A DNA stretch of 51,716 nucleotides, from NCBI RefSeq assembly GCF_001650195.1, contig NZ_LXYR01000037.1, forward strand, positions 1-51,716, written 5' to 3'. Position numbers and translations under genes: made by a program. This DNA comes from Phormidesmis priestleyi BC1401 (GTDB lineage: Bacteria > Cyanobacteriota > Cyanobacteriia > Leptolyngbyales > Leptolyngbyaceae). Shown here one piece after another: positions 44,528-51,716 of this stretch. How positions within the stretch are numbered: position 1 is the first letter of the stretch; each line of letters starts with the position of its first letter. Below the pieces are notes generated by a model, which saw only the letters and a program-made list of their open reading frames with translations, had not been told where the DNA came from and did no database searches.

Positions 44528-46018
44528 ATGATTATTACTGCAATAACGGTGCTGGTTGCGCTGGGCATTCTCGGCTGGGGCTATTATCGCGCCAAACCGT
44601 TTGGCAAACTGGGCATTCTTGCCTGGTGGCAATCGGTTGTGTTGATGGCTCCCTGGCTATTTTTCTTTGGGTTGACCACGCTGGGTATCTATCTCAACCT
44701 GGTGGGCGTTTTGCTGCTGTTTGTTGCTTCTACCGGACTCTACATTCTCATTGGGCGCAGACTTCGGGCAGCAGGTCAAGAAGAGCTTGCTAAACGAGTG
44801 TCGGCAGTTGCCAGTGGAGATGACTTATTTTCTAAACTTGAGTCATCAGGTTCAGAGGCGGCGGAATTGTCTCCCGTCTTAGACCCCGCCGCAAAGCCTG
44901 ACGTTCTCCCGATTCCCGCTGAAGATCTCAAGGCAATTCAGGGAATTTTTGGCATTGACACATTTTTCGCCACCGAAACCATTCCCTATCAGGAAGGCGC
45001 AATTTTTAAAGGCAACCTACGCGGCGAGGTAGAGCCAACCTTTGAGCGGTTATCTGTCAGCTTAAAAGAACGGCTCGACGATCGCTATCGCCTCTTCTTA
45101 GTCGAAAGTCAGGAAAACAGACCCGTAGTGGTGGTTTTGCCGAGCACTAACGATCCCAAGCCTGCGACGCTGACACAGAAACTTTTGGCAGGAGTATTGT
45201 TGATTGCGACGATCGCCACTTGCCTAGAGACTGCCGGACTTTTATTAGAATTTGACTTTTATAACTCACCAGAACGCTATCGAGAAGTGCTTCCGATCGG
45301 GCTAGGAATTCTCACGATTTTAGGCGTTCATGAACTGGGTCACTGGCTGCTGGCGCGTCGTCACAACGTCCGGTTAAGCTTTCCTTACTTCATTCCAACC
45401 TGGCAGATTGGCTCGTTTGGTGCCATCACTCGCTTTGATTCACTGTTGCCCAGTCGATCGGCGCTGTTTGATATTGCATTTGCAGGTCCGGCGGCGGGTG
45501 GCATCGTGTCGTTAGCCATGCTGATTACAGGGTTGCTGCTCTCCCACGAAGGCAGCTTATTTAAGCTGCCAACTCAATTTTTTGAGGGGTCAATTCTCGT
45601 CGGAACCGTGGCGCGAGTGATTTTAGGAACGTCTCTTCAGCAAGCGATCGTAGACATTCACCCCCTCACCATCTTGGGCTGGGTTGGGCTGGTTCTCACC
45701 GCCATCAATCTTATGCCTGCGGGGCAACTCGACGGAGGCAGAATCGTGCAGGCGATCTATGGACGCAAAACGGCTGGACGAACGACTGCTGCCACGATCG
45801 TGGTCTTAGCGATCGCGTCTCTAGTTAACCCGCTGGCTCTCTATTGGGCGATCGTGATTTTAGTCTTGCAGCGCAACTTAGAGCGACCCAGCCTTAACGA
45901 GTTGTCAGAACCCGATGACACACGAGCCGCTTTAGGATTGCTTGCTCTATTTCTAATGGTAACGATCTTGCTGCCGCTAACTCCCAGTCTGGCGGGGCGG
46001 TTAGGGATTGGTGGATAG
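44528..46018 (+). CDS. Site-2 protease (M50, EGY-like), catalytic motifs intact
   Basis: This 496-residue intramembrane metalloprotease is paralogous to the protein at 325-1794. It has two N-terminal hydrophobic segments and a soluble region (about 100-220). The membrane core holds HELGH at residues 268-272 (His268, Glu269, His272) and the third-ligand motif LMPAGQLDGGR with Asp402. It should cut transmembrane substrates within the plasma or thylakoid membrane, as site-2 proteases release anchored regulators and plant EGY1/EGY2 affect chloroplast development. An AGGGG ribosome-binding site precedes the ATG. A PIN-domain membrane protein lies 139 bases downstream. Confidence 0.9.
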   Translation: MIITAITVLVALGILGWGYYRAKPFGKLGILAWWQSVVLMAPWLFFFGLTTLGIYLNLVGVLLLFVASTGLYILIGRRLRAAGQEELAKRVSAVASGDDLFSKLESSGSEAAELSPVLDPAAKPDVLPIPAEDLKAIQGIFGIDTFFATETIPYQEGAIFKGNLRGEVEPTFERLSVSLKERLDDRYRLFLVESQENRPVVVVLPSTNDPKPATLTQKLLAGVLLIATIATCLETAGLLLEFDFYNSPERYREVLPIGLGILTILGVHELGHWLLARRHNVRLSFPYFIPTWQIGSFGAITRFDSLLPSRSALFDIAFAGPAAGGIVSLAMLITGLLLSHEGSLFKLPTQFFEGSILVGTVARVILGTSLQQAIVDIHPLTILGWVGLVLTAINLMPAGQLDGGRIVQAIYGRKTAGRTTAATIVVLAIASLVNPLALYWAIVILVLQRNLERPSLNELSEPDDTRAALGLLALFLMVTILLPLTPSLAGRLGIGG

Positions 46019-46157
46019 GCATACCACCCACATAAGGTCTATCGTATTTTTGCTGGATTTTGTTAACCATTTGCGAAGGTTAGTCAGAAATAAAGGATTC
46101 AGAATCATAATTGTCAAGGGAGTTCTCTCTTGTCTTCCCTTTCATCTTCCTGAAACT

Positions 46158-46955
46158 ATGTCAGACCTCCCCCCGATTCTGCTTCTCCTGGACCTGAGTG
46201 CGCTGCTGGTGGGTAAGCCCCGCGAGTGGCAAGAGTTTACCCGTCTGGGCAAAGGTTATGTCCCCCAGTCGGTTTATGAAGAAATTCAGGCGTTAAGGAA
46301 CGTTGGAGTTGAGCGCAGTCATGAGCAAACGGCGAAAGAGTTTTGCCGCTTTTTTGCTGATAGTGATTGGCAACTCACCGGGGCGGGAGCCGTGCATCCC
46401 TTACTTCAGCCCAGTGACGGGCAGAACATCAGCAAACGCGCTCGACTTATGCAAGCGGTCGCAGAATGCGCTTATGGGTTTGCCCGCAATAGCCCAGGAC
46501 GGCTCGTTGTGTTGATTTCTAACGACCAATCCTTGCTAAATCGAATTCAGAGTTTGGGGGTAGCAAATCTATCTGGAGTGCCTGTATCAGCGGTGTTGAT
46601 CTGGAGTCGGAGCGGTCGGAGACCTCCGATCGTTGCCCAACACCTGCAAGCCATGCGGTCAACCACCGTCACCGTCAGCGGAGTCATCACTCCGCGTCGA
46701 GTTCAGACCGATGCTCTCGCACCTACTCGAACGCCTTCTCAACCTGTCAAACAGCCTCAGCCAAGGTTGCGGGCAGTTCAGCCGCTCTACGATCGCCCAA
46801 GTCTATTGCATCAAATCACCTCTGGGATCTCTGCTCTCGTGGCGCTGACAATCGCGCTCAGCATTGCCTGGTATGTCGTCCAACCCAGAAGCTTCAATCA
46901 GTTTCTGCGAGCCAGAAATCTGCCGTCTCTTCCTGAGATTCCTTCGCAAAATTAG
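46158..46955 (+). CDS. Tail-anchored PIN-domain protein
   Basis: This 265-residue protein has an N-terminal PIN-type nuclease domain: a first strand ILLLLDLSALLVG with Asp12, an acidic residue at Glu41/Glu42 and Asp123 in VVLISNDQSLL, a plausible metal-binding triad. A Pro/Gln/Arg-rich linker follows (about 185-215). A single membrane helix near the C-terminus (about 223-241, ISALVALTIALSIAWYVV) leaves a 24-residue tail, so the nuclease would face the cytosol. I chose the ATG at 46158, since the 50 residues upstream overlap the previous gene and are unlike a PIN domain. RNA cleavage is inferred. Confidence 0.72.
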   Translation: MSDLPPILLLLDLSALLVGKPREWQEFTRLGKGYVPQSVYEEIQALRNVGVERSHEQTAKEFCRFFADSDWQLTGAGAVHPLLQPSDGQNISKRARLMQAVAECAYGFARNSPGRLVVLISNDQSLLNRIQSLGVANLSGVPVSAVLIWSRSGRRPPIVAQHLQAMRSTTVTVSGVITPRRVQTDALAPTRTPSQPVKQPQPRLRAVQPLYDRPSLLHQITSGISALVALTIALSIAWYVVQPRSFNQFLRARNLPSLPEIPSQN

Positions 46956-47028
46956 CCATCCTGGAACTTGCATTCTGATCTAAACCGTCTGAGACTGCAT
47001 CCACTTCAGTCATCACGATTTATTTGCA

Positions 47029-47244
47029 ATGTCTCCCAATCGTTCCGCTAAACTACTTGCCGCGATCGTCCTAATCAGTGCCTTATCGTTGGTCACTAGA
47101 GTTTCGATCGAAGGCACTAAGTCTGAAGTCGCGGCTAATCGCCTTTCTTTCCAGCGAGTGCGGCAGTTTGAGAAATTGGTGCGAACTCACGTTAAACCCT
47201 TCGATCGTCTCAGCTACCCTGCTAGTGAGGCAGAATCGCAGTGA
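47029..47244 (+). CDS. Small putative membrane or exported protein
   Basis: This 71-residue frame is not recognised. It has a basic start and one hydrophobic segment (AKLLAAIVLISALSLVTRV), which could be a signal peptide or anchor, then a charged region. No good ribosome-binding site is seen. It lies alone between the PIN and phosphatase genes, and codon composition looks ordinary. It may be a real small protein or chance. Confidence 0.35.
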   Translation: MSPNRSAKLLAAIVLISALSLVTRVSIEGTKSEVAANRLSFQRVRQFEKLVRTHVKPFDRLSYPASEAESQ

Positions 47245-47408
47245 GAGAGGTTTGAAACACGTCCTAAGCCCCCTGTTCTAAAGTAGCTGTGCAAGCAGCA
47301 GTCACGATCGATTTCAAGTCCCTTCAAATCCGTTAGTTTCACGGCAGTCAGGGGCACCTTGTGCTAGTTGTGAAGTGCCGAGAACTCTGCAAAGGAGTGA
47401 AGGATTGC

Positions 47409-49115
47409 ATGGGACAAGAAACAAAACCTAAGCTCAAGTTGATGGTCGTAGACGATGAGCTAGATAACTTAGATTTGCTCTATCGGACGTTTCGACGTGG
47501 TTTTGAGGTAGTTCAAGCAACGAGCGCGATCGCGGCTCTCAAAATTCTCGATCAGCAGGGCGAGATGGCAATCATCATCTCCGATCAGCGAATGCCCGAA
47601 ATGCTGGGCACCGAATTTTTGAGCAAAACCGTCGATCGCTTTCCCGATACCATTCGGATTGTGTTGACTGGCTACACCGATGTCGAAGATCTCGTCGATG
47701 CCATCAACGATGGCAAGGTGTTCAAATACATCACTAAACCGTGGAAGCCTGCTCAGCTTCAAGTCGTTGTTGAGCAAGCGGCAGAAACCTATACCATTCT
47801 AAAACAAAGAACTGCCGATTTGCAGCGTGCTCTCCGTCGAGAGTCGCTGTTTAACGCGGTCACCACCGCCATTCGCGAGTCTCTTGACTATCGCAGTATG
47901 CTGCAGACGATCGTCGAAACACTCGGACAAACCTTTGATGCGAGTTGCTGTGTGCTCCACCCAGTTGAGGGAGGCAGCATTGTGGCGCAATCTTCGCTCT
48001 ACTGTTCACCCGACTGTGTGGCGATGAATGGCGATCGCGATCGTCAAGATCCAATCGTGCAAGCAGTGCTGCACACTCGCAAAACGCAGGTTAGTCAATC
48101 AGGCAAAGACGCTGCCATACGACTTGTGGTGCCGTTGGCTTATCAGCAAGAGTTGCTGGCGATTCTCTCATTTTATAGAGGCGGAGATCAGCAGACGGGC
48201 GCTGACTCGTCTCGCAGCCCCTGGTCAGAAGAAGACATTCAACTGCTAGAAGGGGTTGCCGAACAAGCGGCTCTGGCGATTTCTCAAGCAAAACTTTATC
48301 AATGCACTCAAACACAAGCCAAACAAATTCGGGCTGAGTTGGCGGTTGCTCGTCAGATTCAAAGCAACTTACTGCGGCAGTCGTTGCCTAAACTTGACAC
48401 CGTTAAAGTTCAGGCGTGCTGTCACCCAGCACGAGAGGTCGGCGGAGACTTTTTTGAAGTCTATCAACATCCTCAGGGCGATGTCTGGCTAGCGGTCGGC
48501 GACGTGTCAGGAAAGGGCGTTCCGGCAGCGCTCTTTATGGCAAGTGCTATCTCAGTGCTGCGGCGAGAGCTTTCTCAAGAAACTCCTCCTGAGCCAAACG
48601 TGGTGATGCAGAACCTAAACAGCATCCTCTCTCAAGATCTGGTGAGCACAAACTGCTTTATCACCATGATTTTGGCGCGCTATTCACCGCTTACTAAGCA
48701 ATTGATTTATGCCAATGCAGGACACATTTACCCGCTGGTTTGGGCAAAACAGATAGGAACCACTCCCGCAGAACAAGCGGCGGTGGAGCCAATCTATCTC
48801 AAGGTGCGCGGCGTACCTTTAGGAATCTTGCCTAACTGGAACGCGATCGCCGGAGACCTCACCCTCCATTCGGGAGAAGTGCTGCTGCTTACCAGCGATG
48901 GCATCACAGAAGCGACGATTCCTTCTCAAGATTTGAGTCAAACCCCTACACCAAACCCAGGAGAGGTTAATTCAATGCTTCAACAGTCAGGACTTTGGCA
49001 ATTGCTTCTCCAAGAACGAGAATGCTTAGATCTAAATCACCTTTTAGCCAAGATTCAATCACACAATGCTGTTCAGGAAGATGACCAGACGATTTTGTCC
49101 CTGGAGGTTCTTTAA
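47409..49115 (+). CDS. Response-regulator PP2C phosphatase (REC-GAF-SpoIIE)
   Basis: This 568-residue three-domain protein has an N-terminal receiver (1-120) with the acidic pair Asp15/Asp16, phospho-acceptor Asp59, Thr87 and Lys110 (YITKPW), all intact. A GAF domain follows (about 155-310). A SpoIIE/RsbU-type PP2C phosphatase domain (about 340-565) shows GGDFFEVY, GDVSGKGVPAALFMAS and LLTSDGITEA metal-site motifs. It should dephosphorylate an anti-sigma-antagonist-like protein when the receiver is phosphorylated. The ATG at 47409 is preferred because GAAGGA lies just upstream and the receiver starts there. An RsbW-type gene follows after two bases. Confidence 0.9.
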   Translation: MGQETKPKLKLMVVDDELDNLDLLYRTFRRGFEVVQATSAIAALKILDQQGEMAIIISDQRMPEMLGTEFLSKTVDRFPDTIRIVLTGYTDVEDLVDAINDGKVFKYITKPWKPAQLQVVVEQAAETYTILKQRTADLQRALRRESLFNAVTTAIRESLDYRSMLQTIVETLGQTFDASCCVLHPVEGGSIVAQSSLYCSPDCVAMNGDRDRQDPIVQAVLHTRKTQVSQSGKDAAIRLVVPLAYQQELLAILSFYRGGDQQTGADSSRSPWSEEDIQLLEGVAEQAALAISQAKLYQCTQTQAKQIRAELAVARQIQSNLLRQSLPKLDTVKVQACCHPAREVGGDFFEVYQHPQGDVWLAVGDVSGKGVPAALFMASAISVLRRELSQETPPEPNVVMQNLNSILSQDLVSTNCFITMILARYSPLTKQLIYANAGHIYPLVWAKQIGTTPAEQAAVEPIYLKVRGVPLGILPNWNAIAGDLTLHSGEVLLLTSDGITEATIPSQDLSQTPTPNPGEVNSMLQQSGLWQLLLQERECLDLNHLLAKIQSHNAVQEDDQTILSLEVL

Positions 49116-49117
49116 AT

Positions 49118-49594
49118 ATGAGAACTGAACTTCACATTCCCAGCACGTTAGAGTTTTTGAGCATTGCCGAAAACTGGTTGCTCGGCAGTTTAACAATCGA
49201 GCTAGGTGACCAAGTAGACTGGTCACGGCAGTCTGCTCGGCTGCGCTTGTCGTTAGTAGAAGCATACTCAAACGTCGTGCGACATGCTCACCGCGATCGT
49301 CCCAATCTCCCGGTGCTGATTCGCTTAGAGGTAAAAGACCGGGATCTGGTATTAGAAATCTGGGACTATGGGGAGGGCTATGACCTTTCGACCTACTTGG
49401 CTCCTTGTCCACAAGACAAGCAGGAAAGCGGCTATGGCTGGCTGATTTTGAATCGGCTGATGGATAGAGTGGAATACCGCCTGCAAGTCGATGGTCGTAA
49501 TTGTCTAAAGCTAGAAGCGAATTTAGGACGTGCTTTAAACCTCCATGAAAGCCCAGGGAACCCTGGAGATGGTAAACTCCGCCCCTCTGTGTGA
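49118..49594 (+). CDS. RsbW-like anti-sigma/serine kinase (HATPase_c)
   Basis: This 158-residue GHKL ATPase is of the anti-sigma-factor kinase class. The N box is RLSLVEAYSNVVRHAH, the G1 box IWDYGEGYD and the G2 region SGYGWLILNRLMD. It starts two bases after the SpoIIE-phosphatase stop with a GGAGG ribosome-binding site inside that gene's end. The pair is a partner-switch module in which kinase and phosphatase act oppositely on an STAS antagonist. No STAS or sigma gene is in the window, so the target is elsewhere or unknown. Confidence 0.85.
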   Translation: MRTELHIPSTLEFLSIAENWLLGSLTIELGDQVDWSRQSARLRLSLVEAYSNVVRHAHRDRPNLPVLIRLEVKDRDLVLEIWDYGEGYDLSTYLAPCPQDKQESGYGWLILNRLMDRVEYRLQVDGRNCLKLEANLGRALNLHESPGNPGDGKLRPSV

Positions 49595-49754
49595 CCGTTC
49601 TGCCTCACCAACGCGGGAACTTAACCGCCGCACGACCACGAGAAGACTGCGGGAACCTACCTTGTCATTGATAATCGTCGAGAATTCCCGCTTTGGTTGG
49701 CGGTGATAATTAGCGATCGTTCTCTTCAAAGCCGTGATTGTTATTATCCAATCC
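49595..49754. other. Spacer with a long-range inverted repeat
   Basis: CCAACGCGGGAA (49608-49619) pairs, with one mismatch, with TTCCCGCTTTGG (49685-49696). This could close a 90-base structured loop between two convergent genes. The word GCGGGAAC also occurs in a second context near 49649. No coding region is seen. Confidence 0.4.
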
Positions 49755-50417
49755 TTAATTCTCTGAACCCTGCCGCTCTTTTTTGAGATATTCAAACACG
49801 CTCTTATCGCCAATATCGGGCGGGATTGGTTGAATCACTTTACGGACTGCAAATACCACAAACAAAACTGCCCAGATTCCTAGCAAAGCCTGTTCCCACT
49901 GAGCCGATAGCAGACCTGTTAAATGTCCCAAAAGCAGAACAGGAATGAGAGGTGTGAGTAATTTTGTTTCTAAACGGTTAAAGCAAAATGCCTCTTTAAA
50001 GAAGATTCCGGTCAAAGCAGCAAAGCCAAAGCCGACTCCCAAAATAGTGAGCGGATGATTATAGACGTAGACCGCGAGCGGCTCGGAACTTTTGAGGGCA
50101 AACACGATCGACATGATGCCGCCGATCGCCCAAAATGCCTGAAGCGCTTGATGCAATGGCTTCAAATAAATGTGAATTGTGAACAAACTCACGCCCAAGC
50201 CTACCCAAAAAACCAGATAAAGCAGAGTCAGCCCATTGAGAACGATCGGGTCGCTGCCCTGCCAGAGAACCAGCCCAGTTGCGATCGCAAAACTCAAAGC
50301 GGCTACCAGCAATCCAGCTCGATAGACGACAACTCCTCGACGATCGTCCGAGTCAATCGTAAATTCTCCAAACTGTCCCTGATAAATCGCTCGATCGGGC
50401 ATTTGTAGTTGAGTCAT
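49755..50417 (-). CDS. DUF2301 membrane protein
   Basis: This 220-residue protein of the cyanobacterial/plastid DUF2301 family has an N-terminal domain (AIYQGQFGEFTIDSDDRRG) followed by about seven hydrophobic helices. It also has the family phrase ALTGIFFKEAFCFNRLETK. Function is unknown. I use the ATG at 50417, since the further upstream frame overlaps a gvpG remnant on the same strand and has no family similarity. Confidence 0.8.
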   Translation of the reverse strand: MTQLQMPDRAIYQGQFGEFTIDSDDRRGVVVYRAGLLVAALSFAIATGLVLWQGSDPIVLNGLTLLYLVFWVGLGVSLFTIHIYLKPLHQALQAFWAIGGIMSIVFALKSSEPLAVYVYNHPLTILGVGFGFAALTGIFFKEAFCFNRLETKLLTPLIPVLLLGHLTGLLSAQWEQALLGIWAVLFVVFAVRKVIQPIPPDIGDKSVFEYLKKERQGSEN

Positions 50418-50448
50418 GGGGCAGAAGTGATTCACAGTTGCTTCTATC

Positions 50449-50658
50449 CTACTGCTCTTCTGCTTGCTGCGCTTCGTCTTCGAGAGTCTGAACCGCCACC
50501 AACCATTCCTCTTCCTAAATCTCAAATTCTTCTTCAGGAACATTGCCCATATCGAACGTTAACTGCAATGCCAGCAAGCGTTCGATGTCTGCTCATTCCT
50601 GAATTTGTTCGGCGATCCAGGCAAGTCCGGTGAAGGGGGCAAATAATAGGCGGAGCAT
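50449..50658 (-). pseudogene. gvpG: gvpG gas-vesicle protein remnant
   Basis: One 70-codon frame reads MLRLLFAPFTG, LAWIAEQIQE, then TGA, then ADIERLLALQLTFDMGNVPE and EEFEI, then TAG, then EEEWLVAVQTLEDEAQQ. This is the GvpG pattern, shortened near the N-terminus and before the LLALQL helix. Two in-frame stops and the internal deletions mark it as dead. GvpG is an accessory protein of gas-vesicle assembly. No other gvp gene is seen in this window. Confidence 0.8.
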
Positions 50659-50705
50659 CACAGGGTTTAGTTCAATCGTTCAAGACGATTTGTCTCTACA
50701 TCTGG

Positions 50706-51371
50706 AATTTGAGATGGCTGGGTCTTGATGAGTTAATGGGTGTTTTAGAGATCCAGCGATTGCTGCGCGAAAAAGTCGTCGATCGCATCGTCGTAGATAT
50801 GGCTCCGAGTGGTCACACGCTGAATCTTTTTGGCTTGATGGATTTTCTAGATCGATTCTTAGCAGCACTGGAACTCTTTCAAGAAAAGCACCAGGTTATT
50901 AGTCGGAATTTCTCGGAATTTCACAGGACACCATACCAGATGAAGCTAATCGCTTTTTGCTAGAGATGAAACTCGATCTCGCAGCCTGACGGCAGCTACT
51001 TCAAGATGAATCTCAAACCGCTTGCTTAGTGGTCACGATCGCTAAGTGGATGAGTCTTCTAGAAACCAAACGATTTACAGATGCTCTAAAAACGCTCCGA
51101 ATTCCCTTTGGAGAATTGGTTATCAATCAAGTCTTGCCGACGACTAACAATCTTAATCAATACGCCGAACAGCATCTCATTGCCAAATTTATTGATTTAG
51201 TCGAGTTGAAGCCAGCACTCATTTCAGCAACCCTCGGAGCCTGTCGGAAAGGCAACCCTCGATCGCTTAATGACTCAGACCCCTCACCTCAAATCGTCCT
51301 TAATAGCCCCTCAACCGATTTACCTCGCTGAGCCAATCTTGATCGGATTGAGTGACTTTATAACTCTCTGA
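50706..51371 (+). pseudogene. ArsA/GET3-like ATPase remnant
   Basis: Three frames joined together give a recognisable ArsA/TRC40-type ATPase without its Walker A N-terminus. Frame one has DELMGVLEIQRLLREK, VVDMAPSGHTLNLFGLMDFL and ALELFQEKHQVISR. After a frameshift near 50910-50935 come PDEANRFLLEMKLDLAA, a TGA at 50987, then RQLLQDESQTACLVVTIA and IPFGELVINQVLPTT. After a second shift near 51200-51237 come TLDRLMTQTPHLKSS and QPIYLAEPILIGLSDF. Traces may continue to about 51554 (RYLVTVGANR and a final GDSRL). The first 100 or so residues are missing, so it is clearly inactive. Confidence 0.78.
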
Positions 51372-51620
51372 CCCCATTAGAAATCGTCGGCGCTATCTCG
51401 TAACAGTCGGTGCGAACCGGAGGGCTTAATTTCAGCAAGTCTTTTCCCAGATCGAGCGATTGTCTCCCTACCTATATTGCCCCGCTCATCTCCCCTATCA
51501 GAGCAGATTGCAGGTGCTGCTCGTCTGCTGTTTGCTGGAGATAGCCGTCTGTGAAGAGTCGCGATCGCGTCGTGTTTTAAGAAACATAAGGAAACTCTTC
51601 TAAAAAGCTTGTGAGAATCC

Positions 51621-51649
51621 TTTACAAAACTTAAGTTTTCTGCTAATGT
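51621..51649 (+). promoter_or_regulatory. Strong sigma-70-type promoter
   Basis: TTTACA (51621-51626), a 17-base spacer and TAATGT (51644-51649) make a near-consensus promoter, with a start of transcription expected near 51656. That leaves a leader of about 50 bases before the ATG at 51708. Confidence 0.6.
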
Positions 51650-51653
51650 TTAG

Positions 51654-51677
51654 ACATGGGACGGAAAACCGCCCTGT
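51654..51677 (+). promoter_or_regulatory. Leader hairpin in the 5' untranslated region
   Basis: GGG-A-CGG pairs with CCGCCC around an AAAA loop, with one bulged A, and the stem extends through ACA and TGT. The hairpin begins at the predicted transcript start, the position where cyanobacterial photosynthesis transcripts often carry stabilising or translation-control structures. Confidence 0.5.
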
Positions 51678-51707
51678 ATCCTATCTATTTCAAGCCATTA
51701 TAACTTT

Positions 51708-51716
51708 ATGACCACC
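51708..51716 (+). CDS. Start of a further gene, cut by the window end (possibly psbA)
   Basis: Only ATG ACC ACC (Met-Thr-Thr) is present. The strong promoter, the short leader with a hairpin and the MTT start would suit psbA, whose product begins MTTTLQQR in many cyanobacteria, but nine bases cannot prove it. No ribosome-binding site is evident. Confidence 0.35.

Noticed and set aside
46008-46157. 50-residue N-terminal extension of the PIN protein
   Set aside because: It overlaps the end of the site-2 protease gene and is unlike PIN proteins. The ATG at 46158 gives the expected first strand.
50418-50543. 42-residue N-terminal extension of the DUF2301 protein
   Set aside because: Very basic, overlaps the gvpG remnant in another frame, and does not resemble the DUF2301 family.

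Overview
The window is chromosomal DNA from a cyanobacterium, probably a filamentous Leptolyngbya-like one. The genus is inference. The phylum is well supported by a Ycf34 iron-sulphur protein, a CrtD-type carotenoid desaturase, a DHNA-CoA-type thioesterase of the phylloquinone pathway, a CtpB-type protease, EGY-like site-2 proteases, a cyanobacterial TamB, DUF2301 and DUF4351 proteins, and very frequent HIP1 (GCGATCGC) and CGATCG words on both strands. I saw no rRNA, tRNA or CRISPR array.

Layout. 0.3-3.5 kb: a tight operon of a site-2-protease homologue without its HExxH motif, a DUF815 P-loop ATPase and a hotdog thioesterase. 3.7-8.3 kb: an FMN reductase, an M3 oligopeptidase and HtpG. 8.4-15.7 kb: an SSB protein, a vanadium-haloperoxidase homologue with an altered active site, a large nucleotidyltransferase/pseudo-phosphomutase fusion, a small membrane protein with a methyltransferase, and a CtpB-type protease. 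16-22.7 kb: a membrane-anchored helical protein, a fructosamine kinase, a DUF4351 protein, a NERD gene broken by one amber codon, an M16 peptidase and crtD. 22.9-32.3 kb: the secD-secF-orf operon, hslO (Hsp33), a thioredoxin and a 1667-residue TamB-like protein.

32.3-35.0 kb is a decay-prone accessory stretch. It holds a broken hicBA pair, a headless PIN toxin, 21-bp repeats, a long inverted repeat and a 128-bp MITE with perfect 13-bp ends and an 8-bp target duplication. 35-42.3 kb carries a family-4 glycosyltransferase, an LD-carboxypeptidase, an O-antigen-ligase-like protein, a YaaW-like protein, a renalase-like flavoprotein, a small basic protein and a CCA-adding enzyme. 42.4-49.6 kb carries ycf34, a 12-TPR protein, a palindromic element that supplies that gene's stop codon, an intact site-2 protease, a tail-anchored PIN protein, and a SpoIIE-type phosphatase with an RsbW-type kinase. 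49.7-51.7 kb has a DUF2301 protein, remnants of gvpG and of an ArsA/GET3-like ATPase, and finally a promoter, leader hairpin and the first three codons of another gene (possibly psbA).

Themes. Envelope and protein quality control dominate: two S2P homologues, M3, M16, CtpB, SecDF, TamB, HtpG, Hsp33, LD-carboxypeptidase. Several proteins keep a fold while losing catalytic residues (site-2 protease homologue, phosphomutase domain, haloperoxidase). Several accessory genes are dying (NERD, hicBA, vapC, gvpG, arsA). The most interesting hypotheses are the operon of the dead S2P with an ATPase, and the tail-anchored PIN protein beside the catalytically complete S2P. No wholly new system is demonstrated by the sequence alone.
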